Assembly (NCBI RefSeq): GCF_023652955.1
Contig: NZ_JAKLOY010000009.1
Span: forward strand, 124,001-188,000
DNA length: 64,000 nt
Direction: 5' to 3'
From: Geomonas sp. Red32
GTDB lineage: Bacteria > Desulfobacterota > Desulfuromonadia > Geobacterales > Geobacteraceae
Shown: piece after piece, positions 18,022-26,658 of the stretch
How the letters are laid out: every line of letters begins with the position of its first letter
Position numbering within the stretch: position 1 is the first letter of the stretch
The notes under the pieces: model-generated
Told to the model about the DNA's origin: nothing
The model's database searches: none
What the model saw: only the letters and a program-made list of their open reading frames with translations
Program-made: the position numbers and the translations under genes

Positions 18022-19665
18022 TCACGACATCCTGAACTGGCCGACCACGTTACGCAGGCCGTCGGCCAGGCCGGCCAGCTGGCTGGCGGCGGTGGCGGAG
18101 AGGTGCGAGCCGTGGGACGTCTGCTGCACCACCTGGTTGATCTGCATGAGGTTGTTGGTGATCTCGCTGGTAGTGGCGGTCTGCTCCTCGGCGGCGGTGG
18201 CGATCTGGTTGACCTGCATGGTCACCTCGCCGATTTGGTTGAGGATCTCCTGCAACGACTCGCCGGAGCGGGCCGCCTCGCTGGTGCCGCTCTCCACCTG
18301 CTGGACCCCCTCCTCCATCGCCTCGACGGCGTCGCGGGTCTCGGCCTGGATACTCCTGATCATCTCGCCGATCTCCCGGGTCGCCCTGGTGGTCCGCTCG
18401 GCCAGGGCCCTCACCTCGTCGGCCACTACCGCGAAGCCGCGCCCCTGCTCGCCTGCCCGCGCCGCTTCGATGGCGGCATTGAGCGCGAGGAGGTTGGTCT
18501 GGTCGGCGATATCCTCGATGGTCCCCACGATCTCGCCGATCTGGTCGCTTCTTTTCCCCAGGCTGGAGACGTTGGCCGCCGACTCCCTCACCCGCAGGGC
18601 GATCTCTTCCATCACCTTCACCGTCTTGGCCACCACCTCGGACCCCGTCCGCGCGCGCTCCATGGCGATGTCGCTGCCGTCGGCCGCCCGGTGGCAGTTC
18701 TGGGCGATGTCCCCGGAGGTGGCGGACATCTCCTCGCTGGCGGTGGAGAGGGTCTCCACCTGCGAAGCGACGTCCTCGGCGCCTTTGGCGATCTCCTCCG
18801 CCGTGCCTTCCAGCTGGGTGGCCGCCGAGGCGAGCTCCTCGCTGCTGCGGGAGACCTGCTGCATGGTCTCCATGAGCCGCTGCGCCATCAGGTTCACCTC
18901 GGCCGCCAGCATCCCCATCTCGTCGCGGGTCGCGATGTCCGAGCGGGCGGCGAGATTCCCGCCCGCCACCTGGGCGAGTGTTTCGAAGACCTTCTGCAGA
19001 GGACGGCTGATGGAGTTGGCGATCATGAGGCCGATCAAGGCCATGAAGAGAGCGGCCCCGGCGGCGATGGAAACCATGGCGATGAGGGATCTCCGGTAGC
19101 CGGCCAGGTCCTCCTGGTGGGCGGCAGTGGCCGCGGTAACGTTGTGGGCCACCAGGTCGGCAATGACCTTAGCCGGTTTCAGGCTGAGCGGGGAGACCGA
19201 GCCGACCGCGAAGAGCACCGTCTCCCGGTGTGCCTCGGGATTCCCCGCGCTCTGCTCCGCCATCTGTTGCAGCTTGACCCCCTGCTCGAGGTAGGCGAGG
19301 CATCCCTGGTTGAACTCCTCGATGAGCCCCTTCTCCTCCCGGTCGATCGGCTCCTTGCGGAAGGCGGCGACCCCCTTCTCGATGGAGGCCTTGCGGGTGG
19401 CGATGTCCTCGGCCTTATCCGCCAGGAGCTTGCGGTCTTCGAGGGTCATCATGTAGACCAGGTCGAGCCTGATCATTGCCAGGTCGTACTTGAGGTCGTT
19501 GAGCAGGGCGATCTGGCCGACCGAGGCGTTCATCTCCTTCTCGTTGTCCGCCATGCCGCCCATGGCGAACAGGGCGGCGCCTGCCATCCCCGCCAGCGTC
19601 AGCACGGCGACCGCCACCAGCACCATCGCCTTGGTTTTAACGTTGAGATCCATCCAGAATTTCAT
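18022..19665 (-). CDS. Methyl-accepting chemotaxis protein, four-helix-bundle sensor
   Basis: 547 residues from the ATG at 19665, which has GGGAGGA upstream; the frame extends to 19740 without support. Membrane spans at about 13-36 and 190-215 enclose a periplasmic helical bundle rich in Glu/Lys (4HB_MCP type). HAMP follows ([21 protein letters not shown]), then a signalling domain with intact tip [20 protein letters not shown] and methylation-type helices. The C-terminal signalling half is nearly identical in pattern to the receptor at 12026-13717 ([17 protein letters not shown]), so the two share a recent origin in that half while their sensors differ. The stop is 13 bases from the convergent hybrid kinase. 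Confidence 0.92.
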   Translation of the reverse strand: MKFWMDLNVKTKAMVLVAVAVLTLAGMAGAALFAMGGMADNEKEMNASVGQIALLNDLKYDLAMIRLDLVYMMTLEDRKLLADKAEDIATRKASIEKGVAAFRKEPIDREEKGLIEEFNQGCLAYLEQGVKLQQMAEQSAGNPEAHRETVLFAVGSVSPLSLKPAKVIADLVAHNVTAATAAHQEDLAGYRRSLIAMVSIAAGAALFMALIGLMIANSISRPLQKVFETLAQVAGGNLAARSDIATRDEMGMLAAEVNLMAQRLMETMQQVSRSSEELASAATQLEGTAEEIAKGAEDVASQVETLSTASEEMSATSGDIAQNCHRAADGSDIAMERARTGSEVVAKTVKVMEEIALRVRESAANVSSLGKRSDQIGEIVGTIEDIADQTNLLALNAAIEAARAGEQGRGFAVVADEVRALAERTTRATREIGEMIRSIQAETRDAVEAMEEGVQQVESGTSEAARSGESLQEILNQIGEVTMQVNQIATAAEEQTATTSEITNNLMQINQVVQQTSHGSHLSATAASQLAGLADGLRNVVGQFRMS

Positions 19666-19858
19666 GATTCCTCCCGCGAGATAGAGGCCGCCCGGCTGGG
19701 GTACGGGAGGGGCGGCCGGGTGGTGAGCCTGCGGCCGCAAAATAGGTGAGGGTAGAAAGAGCCTGGCCGAAGCAGCCTCTCTTCCCTGGTCACCAGGGGG
19801 GGCTCCCTTGAACCCGGGGGGACGGCAAGTAACAGCGAATAAAATTGCGTTAACCTAT

Positions 19859-19885
19859 GTATCGGCCCGCGGTCATGATAGTTAA
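19859..19885 (-). promoter_or_regulatory. Candidate sigma-28 promoter for the chemoreceptor at 18022-19665
   Basis: On the minus strand: TTAACTAT, 11 bases, GCCGATAC. The -10 half matches 7 of 8 consensus positions and the -35 half 5 of 8. The leader would be about 190 bases. Confidence 0.45.
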
Positions 19886-19964
19886 CTTCTAAAATCCCTA
19901 TCTCTTAATAGGGCAGCGGCGCTGTCTCTCAGCGGTTTTTTCGCGTTCCCTGCTGTAAGAGGGT

Positions 19965-20015
19965 GGGGAGCCGATACTCACGGCTGTTTTAATTGGCAAA
20001 CAATAAGGGCTCCCC
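19965..20015. other. Inverted repeat with inner hairpin upstream of the NosL operon
   Basis: GGGGAGCC (19965-19972) pairs with GGCTCCCC (20008-20015), and GCCG-ATACTCA-CGGC can form within it. It lies about 100 bases before the ATG at 20114. It could be a leader RNA structure or an operator; no known riboswitch class was recognised. Confidence 0.35.
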
Positions 20016-20113
20016 GGCTTGCCGGAATGCGGGTGGGATAGTATCATTTGCCAGTATCATCAGATGGTTACGATATGCACTGACAACGTCTTCAATTTTA
20101 TCGGAGGGAACCT

Positions 20114-20626
20114 ATGCGTCTTACCCTGTTGATCCTTGGCCTGATACTGTGTCTCGCCGTTCCGGCGCTCCCTGCTCCCCCTGACGATCTCGCCAAGGCA
20201 CCCTCCTGTGCCGAGTGCGGCATGAGCCGCAAGGCGTTCAGCCATAGCCGGATGGTGATCGAGTATGCCGACGGCACCACCGTTGCCACCTGCAGCCTCC
20301 ACTGTGCCACCACGGCCCTGGCCAAGGACGCCGGGAAGGGGAAGGCGGCGCTCAAGGTGGCCGATTACTACGGCAAGCAGCTGATCCCGGCCGAGAGCGC
20401 GGTATGGGTGATCGGCGGGAGCAAGCGGGGGGTGATGACCGGCACCGCCAAATGGGCCTTTGCGGAGAAAGGGGAGGCCGAGCGGTTCGTCAAGGAGAAC
20501 GGCGGGACCGTCACCGATTTTGCCGCGGCCAGCCGGGCCGCCCGCGCCGAGATAGAAGACGACTCCGCCACCATGAAGGAATTCGATCACATGAAGGGGC
20601 ACCACCACGCCCCGCACGGCGACTAG
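20114..20626 (+). CDS. NosL-family periplasmic metal-binding protein
   Basis: 170 residues with a cleavable signal peptide (about 1-21). The CAECGM motif near residue 35 and a following cysteine pair with a histidine (CSLHC) are the hallmark of NosL proteins, which bind Cu(I) for nitrous oxide reductase maturation. The C-terminus is His-rich (DHMKGHHHAPHGD), consistent with extra metal binding. The ATG at 20114 has GGAGG seven bases upstream. It is the first gene of a tight six-gene run ending at 25378. No nosZ is in the window, so the client is probably not N2O reductase itself, or is encoded elsewhere. A copper-donor role is inferred. Confidence 0.85.
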   Translation: MRLTLLILGLILCLAVPALPAPPDDLAKAPSCAECGMSRKAFSHSRMVIEYADGTTVATCSLHCATTALAKDAGKGKAALKVADYYGKQLIPAESAVWVIGGSKRGVMTGTAKWAFAEKGEAERFVKENGGTVTDFAAASRAARAEIEDDSATMKEFDHMKGHHHAPHGD

Positions 20627-20647
20627 CCGCTCGACAGGAGACCGAAC

Positions 20648-21082
20648 ATGCGCACCCTGATCCTCGCCGTCCTGGCCCTTGTGCTGACCGCCGGCACCCT
20701 CACTCCCAGCCACGCCACTGCCGCCGCCCCGCCGCAGGCCTACAAGCAGCTCCCCAAGCCGGGGACCAGGATCCCCCTGGACGCGAGCCACGTATTCACC
20801 TACGGGTTTGCCGCCGCGCCCAAGATCGGCACCTCGATCATGCGGGTGGAGATCTTCACCCTGGACGGTAAGCACGACACCTCGTTCACCGTGAAGGGGG
20901 ACGCCGACATGCCCTCCATGCGGGGCGCCCACGCGAGCGGCGACCAGCCCTTCGTCCTTTCCAACAAAGGGGTCTACCTCCTCCCGGTCCGGCTCCCGAT
21001 GCCGGGCGACTGGGAGATCCGTCTCACCTTCGGCAAGAACGGCAAGACCGTCCTGCGGGGCTCGTACCTCTTCGACCTGTAG
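20648..21082 (+). CDS. Exported YtkA/FixH-like small protein
   Basis: 144 residues with a signal peptide (about 1-26) and no further membrane span, so probably periplasmic. The body includes the block DADMPSMRGAHASG and ends with a beta-rich segment (YLLPVRLPMPGDWEIRLTF), the pattern of YtkA-like immunoglobulin-fold domains that accompany copper or cytochrome handling genes. AGGAG precedes the ATG at 20648, 21 bases after the NosL-like stop. The Met- and His-containing MPSMRGAH stretch is a possible metal contact. Function is not established for most members; operon membership suggests a role in metal or redox-cofactor delivery. Confidence 0.7.
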   Translation: MRTLILAVLALVLTAGTLTPSHATAAAPPQAYKQLPKPGTRIPLDASHVFTYGFAAAPKIGTSIMRVEIFTLDGKHDTSFTVKGDADMPSMRGAHASGDQPFVLSNKGVYLLPVRLPMPGDWEIRLTFGKNGKTVLRGSYLFDL

Positions 21083-21089
21083 CCGCGTC

Positions 21090-21136
21090 AATCCCCTCAC
21101 CCACCGCTGCCCCCCTCCCTCAACGGGGAGGGGGGG
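21090..21136. repeat. Degenerate copy of the dispersed GC-rich palindrome inside the NosL operon
   Basis: ATCCCCTCACCCACCGCTGC, then CCCCCTCCCTCAACGGGGAG and GGGGGG. It fills the 72-base gap between the second and third genes of the operon, the only sizeable gap in it. Confidence 0.5.
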
Positions 21137-21154
21137 TATGTGTAAAGGATTCCT

Positions 21155-22867
21155 ATGCCTTACCAAACCATAAAAGGGAGAATAGGCGGCACGCTGTCTG
21201 CTCTCCTCGCTCTCGTCACTCTGCTCGTCCCGCTCCTCGCCTCGGCTGCGGACACCGCCCCGCCAGGCTCGCCGGACGCCCTCCGGCAGGGGGAGAAGAT
21301 CTACCGCAGCGGAGTCCTCCCCTCCGGCCAGCCGCTCCGCGCCCAGGTCAAGGGGGACAGCTCCCTTCCCGGGACTTCCTTCGCCTGCGTGAGCTGCCAC
21401 CTGCGAAGCGGTGTCGGCTCCTACGAGGAGAACGTCTTCACCCCTCCCATCACCGGCGAAAAGCTCTTCAAAAAGCGTGACGTCCTCTTCAAGGCGGGCT
21501 TCCCGATCTCCACCCTGCGCCCGCCTTACACCGACGCCTCGCTGATCGCCGCCATCAGGACCGGGGTGGATCCCGCAGGCAGGACCTTGAGCGACACCAT
21601 GCCGCGCTACCCCCTGAGCGACCGGGACGCCGTGCTGCTGGTGGGGTACCTGAAATACCTCTCCTCCCGCCACTCCCCCGGCTTCGCCGATAATACCCTG
21701 AAGTTCGCCACCGTGATCACGGACGACGTCCCGGACAACGAGCGGGCGGCCTTCCTCGGGCCCATCACCCAGTACGTGAAGCTCAAGAACAGCCAATCCC
21801 GGGCCTTCGCCGGCCGTAACGCCGCCAAGTCCCGGCTGATGGCGGAAAACATGCTCGCCAACCGGGAGATGTCGGTCACCAAGCTCTCCCTTTCGGTCTG
21901 GACCCTCAAGGGGGATCCGGCCACCTGGCACGCCCAGTTGGACGAGTACTACCGCAAGGAGCCGGTCTTCGCGCTGGTGGGGGGGATCAGCCACCGCGAC
22001 TGGCAGCCGATCCACCGCTTCTGCGAGGAACAGGCGCTCCCCTGCCTGCTCCCGGTCACCGACCTCCCGGTGATCTCGGAAACCGACTGGTACACCCTCT
22101 ATCCCTCCAAGGGGTACTACCAGGAGGGGGAGAGCGCCGCCCGTTACCTCTTGGGCCGCGAGGAGCTGGCCTCCAAGAAGGTGATCCAGCTGGTCCGGCA
22201 AAGTCCTGAGGGTAGGGCGCTCGCTGCCGGTTTCCAGCAGAACTGGGCGGCGGGGAAACGGCCGCTGGTGACCGTCCCGCTGGCCGAGAAGGCGCCGGTC
22301 ACCCGGGAACTGCTGGAGAAGATCGCCGGGGCGGACCGCTCGGCGGTCCTTTTGGTCTGGGCCGGGCCGGAGGCGCTCCCTGCGCTGGAACAGCTTGCCG
22401 GGGCGCGGAAGCGGCCCGAGCTGGTGGTCCTCTCCTCCCGCCTGTTGGGGGAGGCTACCTGGAAGATTCCGGAGGGGGCGAGGGAGACGACCCTTTTGAC
22501 CTATCCGTTCTCCTTCTCCCCGTACCAGCCGAAGCGGGGGGTGATGGCCCCGGTGACCTTCACCGGCGACGCCCGGCAGACCCTGCTTCGCTCCCAGCTC
22601 CCGTTGCAGGGAGGCGTGGAGAGCTCCGCCGCCCTCAGCCGTGCCCTCGCCGAGCTGATGACGCAGGCGCTGATCGATCTCAACGACAACTTCTACCGCG
22701 ACGCCTTCCTCGACGTGGTGGGGGCCATGATGGAGCAGACCTTCCCCCTCTACGGACGGGTCGGCTTCGGCCCCACCCAGCGCTACGGTGCCCGCGGCTG
22801 CTACATCGTCCAGCTGGAGAAGGGTGACAACCCGCGGCTGGTCAAAAAGAGCGGGTGGGAGCAATGA
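21155..22867 (+). CDS. Cytochrome c fused to a type I periplasmic-binding-protein domain
   Basis: 570 residues. A signal peptide (1-31) precedes a monohaem cytochrome c domain (about 40-172) with CVSCH at 78-82 and a likely axial Met in TLSDTMPRYPLS. The rest (about 185-560) has the alternating alpha/beta pattern of a type I periplasmic-binding-like fold as in branched-chain amino-acid or ABC substrate-binding proteins: FALVGGISHRDW, LPVTDLPVIS, KKVIQLVRQSPEGRALAAGF. It is followed by an FMN_bind-like gene (four-base ATGA overlap) and an ABC exporter-type pair. An electron-transfer domain on a ligand-binding fold suggests redox sensing or reduction of a bound compound; the ligand is unknown. 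Confidence 0.85.
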   Translation: MPYQTIKGRIGGTLSALLALVTLLVPLLASAADTAPPGSPDALRQGEKIYRSGVLPSGQPLRAQVKGDSSLPGTSFACVSCHLRSGVGSYEENVFTPPITGEKLFKKRDVLFKAGFPISTLRPPYTDASLIAAIRTGVDPAGRTLSDTMPRYPLSDRDAVLLVGYLKYLSSRHSPGFADNTLKFATVITDDVPDNERAAFLGPITQYVKLKNSQSRAFAGRNAAKSRLMAENMLANREMSVTKLSLSVWTLKGDPATWHAQLDEYYRKEPVFALVGGISHRDWQPIHRFCEEQALPCLLPVTDLPVISETDWYTLYPSKGYYQEGESAARYLLGREELASKKVIQLVRQSPEGRALAAGFQQNWAAGKRPLVTVPLAEKAPVTRELLEKIAGADRSAVLLVWAGPEALPALEQLAGARKRPELVVLSSRLLGEATWKIPEGARETTLLTYPFSFSPYQPKRGVMAPVTFTGDARQTLLRSQLPLQGGVESSAALSRALAELMTQALIDLNDNFYRDAFLDVVGAMMEQTFPLYGRVGFGPTQRYGARGCYIVQLEKGDNPRLVKKSGWEQ

Positions 22868-23505
22868 GCATGCGAACTAACTTCCGTCTCCTCGTGCTGG
22901 TTGCCCTCGTGCTGATGGCGTTGGCTCCCCGGACCCTGCTGGCCGCCGTCGGGTGCGATCTCAACGACCCCGACCGCGACGTCTACCGGCTCTACCCCGG
23001 CGCCACCAGCTACAAGACCGTCTACACGAGCATCTACAAGGCGGGGGGAGCTCCCCTGCTGAAAAAGATCGAGGCGCGGCTGGGGGAGAAGTATCTCTCC
23101 CTCTACGCTCCGGTCGATCTCCCCTTCACCATCTACGAGGTCTACCAGGGGGCGAAGAAGGTGGGCTTCGTGCACGGCGTCAACCAGAAGGGGCAGTTCG
23201 GCGGGATCCAGGTCTTCGTCGCCCTCGACCTCTCGGGGAAGATCAAGACCTTCTACATCCAGAAGATCTCCGGACCCTCGGCAGGGAAGCTCAGGGAGGC
23301 GGGCTTCGCGAAGAAGTTCGCCGGGGTGTCGCTCAAGGACTTCGGCAGCTTCGATCCGGCCACCGGGAAGGGGCACGGAAGGCTGGCCGAGCTTAAGAAT
23401 CCCGCCCAGGGGGACACCGACTTTTACGGCGTGCTGCGGGGGCTCAAGAAGAACCTGGTGCTCATGGACGAGCTCGGATACACCGGCAAGGGGGTAGGTA
23501 AGTGA
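22864..23505 (+). CDS. Exported FMN_bind-like protein
   Basis: 213 residues from the ATG at 22864, overlapping the preceding stop as ATGA. There is a signal peptide (about 1-27). The mature part has RLYPGATSY, then YEVYQGAKKVGFVHGVNQKG and a sheet IQVFVALDLSGKIKTFYIQK, resembling the FMN_bind domain seen at the N-terminus of NosR and in RnfG/NqrC. The covalent FMN motif (S/T-G-A-T-x-S/T in the C-terminal half) is not clearly present, so flavin binding is uncertain. Its stop overlaps the permease start (GTGA), indicating strict co-translation. A periplasmic redox or ligand-binding accessory of the adjacent transporter is inferred. Confidence 0.6.
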   Translation: MSMRTNFRLLVLVALVLMALAPRTLLAAVGCDLNDPDRDVYRLYPGATSYKTVYTSIYKAGGAPLLKKIEARLGEKYLSLYAPVDLPFTIYEVYQGAKKVGFVHGVNQKGQFGGIQVFVALDLSGKIKTFYIQKISGPSAGKLREAGFAKKFAGVSLKDFGSFDPATGKGHGRLAELKNPAQGDTDFYGVLRGLKKNLVLMDELGYTGKGVGK

Positions 23506-24683
23506 TCACTCCTTTCGGGATAGCCTACCGTAACCTTCTGAGGAAGAGGATCCGCACCGTGCTGACCCTGGCGGGGATCATGCTCTCCTCCTGGGTGCTG
23601 GTGAGCCTCTTCGGCTTCAACCAGGGGTACGAGACCGCCTTGAACCGCGACATCGACAACATGGGATACCAGCTCATGGTGATGGCCAAGGGGTGCCCCT
23701 ACGAGTCGGCCACCCTGATGCTGCAGGGGGGGAAGGGGATCCGCTACATGGACGAAAAGGTGATGCACGACATCGCCAAACGCCCCGAGGTGCAGGCGGT
23801 CACCCCGATCCTGATGCAGGCCTTCTTCGACCCCAACAAGGGGGAAAACGGAGGGATTGCCGGCTACTTCGGGGTCGATCCCGCGAGCTTCCCGGCCATG
23901 AAGCCGTTTCTCAAGTTCAAGAAGGGGGGGTGGTTCAAGGATCCCGCGGGTGACGAGGTGGTCATGGGGTATGAGGCCGCCGAACTGGAGCAGCGCGAGG
24001 TGGGGGATCAGATCATGGTCCCGGAGAAGAACGTCCCCCTCAAGGTGGCGGGAATCCTGGAGCGGACCGGCACCCAGGACGACGGCACCATCTTCGTTCC
24101 GCTGAAGACCCTGCAGAAGATCTCCCAGACCGACAAAATCACCACCGTCGGCATCAAGGGGAAGAAGGACGCCGACCTGGCCAAGCTCGAGAACGATCTC
24201 TACCAGCTCCCCGACGTGCAGGTGGTGAGCTTCGCCCAGGTCAAGCAGACCATCATGAAGCTGATCGGGACCGCGCGGGTGATGGTCCTCTCCATCGCTG
24301 TGATCGCCCTCCTGATCGCCATGGTCGGGGTGATCAACACCGTGCTCATGTCCGTGTACGAGCGCAAGCAGGAGATCGGGATCCTGAAGACCATGGGGGC
24401 CATGCCGGGGGACATCTTCCGGCTGGTCTGGTGCGAGACCCTGATCCTCTGCCTGGGAGGCGGCATGCTCGGCATCGTGCAGGCGGTGGTCTTCGCCAAC
24501 CTGACCGGCGTGCTCGTGCGGCGGCTCCTCCCCTATGCGCCGGGGGGAGCGCTGGTGACCATCGATGCCAGGCTTTCCCTTTTGACCCTGGCCATCATCC
24601 TGGTGGTCGGGCTTTTGAGCGGGCTCTACCCCGCCTGGCGGGCCGGGAGTGTCAGGCCGCTGGAATCGATCAGGAGCGAATGA
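23502..24683 (+). CDS. MacB/LolC-type ABC transporter permease (FtsX-like)
   Basis: 393 residues, GTG start overlapping the previous stop. One membrane span near the N-terminus (LTLAGIMLSSWVLVSLFGF), a large periplasmic domain (about 40-265, MacB_PCD type), then three C-terminal spans (about 268-290, 310-340, 355-378) with the FtsX motif VYERKQEIGILKTMGA. This is the mechanotransmission-type architecture of LolCE and MacB, which move lipoproteins or periplasmic molecules without conventional membrane import. The ATPase gene overlaps its end (ATGA). Because the upstream partners are exported proteins, the pair probably works on a periplasmic substrate. Confidence 0.9.
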   Translation: MITPFGIAYRNLLRKRIRTVLTLAGIMLSSWVLVSLFGFNQGYETALNRDIDNMGYQLMVMAKGCPYESATLMLQGGKGIRYMDEKVMHDIAKRPEVQAVTPILMQAFFDPNKGENGGIAGYFGVDPASFPAMKPFLKFKKGGWFKDPAGDEVVMGYEAAELEQREVGDQIMVPEKNVPLKVAGILERTGTQDDGTIFVPLKTLQKISQTDKITTVGIKGKKDADLAKLENDLYQLPDVQVVSFAQVKQTIMKLIGTARVMVLSIAVIALLIAMVGVINTVLMSVYERKQEIGILKTMGAMPGDIFRLVWCETLILCLGGGMLGIVQAVVFANLTGVLVRRLLPYAPGGALVTIDARLSLLTLAIILVVGLLSGLYPAWRAGSVRPLESIRSE

Positions 24684-25378
24684 TGGGCGAGGCTGAGAAG
24701 GTACTGGAGGCGCGGGGACTAGGCAGGACCTACCGGCGGGGGAGCGAGGAGATTCCGGCCCTGGACGGGGTGGAGATCGCCATCCGGCGGGGGGAGTTCG
24801 TCTCCTTCATGGGGCCCTCCGGCTCCGGGAAGACCACCCTGGTGAATCTCTTGGGCTGTCTGGACAATCCCACCAGCGGCGAGCTTCATCTCTGCGGGAG
24901 GATGATCTTCGGGCATGGCAAACCGCTGTCGGAAAAGGCACTCACCCTGGTGCGGCGGGAGCTTTTCGGATACGTGTTCCAGAACTTCTACCTGATCCCG
25001 ACCCTGACCGTGCGGGAGAACATCGAACTGCCGCTGGCCTTCTACAAAAAGCCGGGTGCCGAGGGGGAGGTCGACCGGCTGCTGAAGCTTTTGGGGATCG
25101 AGCACCGGGCGAACCATCTTCCCCGCCAGATCTCCGGTGGCGAGATGCAGCGGGTGGCCATCGCCCGGGCGCTGGTCAACCGTCCGGAGATCCTGATGGC
25201 CGACGAGCCGACCGGCAATCTCGACAGCAAACGGTCCGGTGAGATCGGCGAGGTCTTGACCGATCTGAACCGGACCTCCGGGCTCACCATCGTGATGGTC
25301 ACCCACAACCCCACCCTGGCCGGGCTGGCCGGCCGCCGCATCGAGATGCGCGACGGCCGGGCCTACGAGGAGGGGTAA
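24680..25378 (+). CDS. ABC transporter ATP-binding protein (LolD/MacB type)
   Basis: 232 residues; the ATG at 24680 overlaps the permease stop, and a second ATG follows at 24683. Walker A GPSGSGKTT, Q-loop in YVFQNFYLIPTLT, ABC signature SGGEMQRVAIARAL, Walker B ILMADEPTGNLD and H-loop VTHNP are all present, so ATPase activity is expected. Last gene of the NosL operon. Its 3' end overlaps the convergent diguanylate cyclase gene by 16 bases, so no terminator fits between them. Confidence 0.95.
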   Translation: MMGEAEKVLEARGLGRTYRRGSEEIPALDGVEIAIRRGEFVSFMGPSGSGKTTLVNLLGCLDNPTSGELHLCGRMIFGHGKPLSEKALTLVRRELFGYVFQNFYLIPTLTVRENIELPLAFYKKPGAEGEVDRLLKLLGIEHRANHLPRQISGGEMQRVAIARALVNRPEILMADEPTGNLDSKRSGEIGEVLTDLNRTSGLTIVMVTHNPTLAGLAGRRIEMRDGRAYEEG

Positions 25379-26658
25379 AGCGCCGGCTGCCCTAGTTCCG
25401 GCTGGCGCTCGTTTCCTCCCCGCTTCCCCGTCTTCTGTCTGTACATCCGGGAATCCGCCTCGCGGAAGATATCCCTGATATCCGCCGCCGTCCTCGCGGT
25501 GGCGCAGCCGAAGGAGAAGCTGAGGCCGCTGCCGTCTCCCTCCCGCGGCATCTGCGCCGCCAGGTCGATAGCGCGGCGAAGCGATCCCTCCGCCACCTCG
25601 CCGGTGGCCCCCGCCAGGATGACCCCGAACTCGTCCCCCCCGATCCTCGCCACCACGTCGCTGGCCCGGAAGGCGCCGCGAAGAAGCCTGGCCGCCTCCT
25701 GGATCAGCCGGTCCCCCGCCTCGTGCCCCTGCCCGTCGTTGACCTGTTTGAGCCCGTCGAGGTCGGCGATCATCAAGGTCACCGGAAACATTCTCCCCAC
25801 CTCGACCCGGTGCAACTCCTCCTCGAAATAGCTCCGGTTGTGGAGGCCGGTGAGGCTGTCGTGGGTAGCCTGGTAGAGAAGACGGTGTTCGGCCTCTTTG
25901 CGGTCGCTGATGTCGTCGATGGTCAGGCAGAGCCTGGTCTTTTCCTGGCGCCCCACCAGCCGCGAGACCCTGAGCCGCAGCCAGCCCGGCCGCGAGAGCG
26001 GCTTGCCGTAGGGAACCTCCACCTCGACCGGCGAGCCGCAGCCGGCGACCTGTTTCAGCCAGCTCGGAAGGTCGGGGGCGAGATGCAGGCAGTTCACCGA
26101 ACGCCCCGCCAGTTCCTCGGGATGGCAGGGGGCCACCAGGGTACAGGCGAGGTTCGCGCACTCGATGACGCCATCGGGGCCGAGGATGATCACGCCGGTC
26201 TTGCTCTGTTCCAGCGCCGACGCCAGGATCTGGGCCCGGCGATGCTCTTCGCTCAGGCGGCGCTCCAGGTCGACGGTTTCATGGCAGCGGGCGAGGGCGC
26301 GGTAGAGGCTGGCCCGGGTGAAGGGTTTGGGAAGGAATTGGTTGACCCCGACGTCGATCGCCTCGGCGAGCGCCTCGGAGGAACTGAAGCTGGTCTGCAG
26401 GATCAGCTGGGTCTTCGCGCCGCTTTCCCGGATCATCCGGCAAAGAGCGAGCCCATTGATCCCCGGCATGAAGAGGTCGGTGATGACGATGTCGGGGGAT
26501 GTCTGGAGGTAGGCCCGGAAGCCCGCTTCGCCGTTCTCGGCGGGGACGACCTCGTTCACCATCGGCTTCAACAGGCGCTTCAGCAGCTCCAGGTGGGCCG
26601 GTTCGTCGTCGACGCAGAGGACGCGTACCGGGAGTCTTGGCGTTTCGCCCTGTAACAT
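25363..26658 (-). CDS. Response regulator with receiver, PAS and active-looking GGDEF domain
   Basis: 431 residues from the ATG at 26658 (AAGGAGG about ten bases upstream); the frame extends to 26742. The receiver (about 10-125) has acceptor Asp in IVITDLFMPGING and KP in FLPKPFT. A PAS domain (about 145-258, ending IDDISDRKEAEH) precedes a complete GGDEF domain (about 265-425): DLDGLKQVND, then RIGGDEF, with the inhibitory-site motif RASD five residues before it. The base-contacting residues look like those of ordinary c-di-GMP cyclases (Asn in QVND, Asp in HEAGD). It should make c-di-GMP when phosphorylated, with product feedback. The kinase partner is not adjacent. Confidence 0.92.
   Translation of the reverse strand: MLQGETPRLPVRVLCVDDEPAHLELLKRLLKPMVNEVVPAENGEAGFRAYLQTSPDIVITDLFMPGINGLALCRMIRESGAKTQLILQTSFSSSEALAEAIDVGVNQFLPKPFTRASLYRALARCHETVDLERRLSEEHRRAQILASALEQSKTGVIILGPDGVIECANLACTLVAPCHPEELAGRSVNCLHLAPDLPSWLKQVAGCGSPVEVEVPYGKPLSRPGWLRLRVSRLVGRQEKTRLCLTIDDISDRKEAEHRLLYQATHDSLTGLHNRSYFEEELHRVEVGRMFPVTLMIADLDGLKQVNDGQGHEAGDRLIQEAARLLRGAFRASDVVARIGGDEFGVILAGATGEVAEGSLRRAIDLAAQMPREGDGSGLSFSFGCATARTAADIRDIFREADSRMYRQKTGKRGGNERQPELGQPALYPSS

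Larger units (their letters stand above)
19666..20113. other. Intergenic gap between divergent chemoreceptor and NosL operon
   Basis: 448 bases without a convincing gene. It holds a sigma-28-like element facing the chemoreceptor and a GGGGAGCC/GGCTCCCC inverted repeat facing the operon. Part of the gap (about 19836-19950) is more AT-rich than its surroundings. Confidence 0.5.

Noticed and set aside
20060..22864. Very long open frame on the minus strand (over 900 codons)
   Set aside because: Antisense shadow of the NosL operon caused by high third-position GC; no domains, no ribosome site.
25363..26658. GGDEF protein considered as a Hypr (cGAMP-making) enzyme to match the riboswitch
   Set aside because: The selectivity residue after HEAG is Asp, not Ser, as in ordinary c-di-GMP cyclases; the same is true of the protein at 52946.
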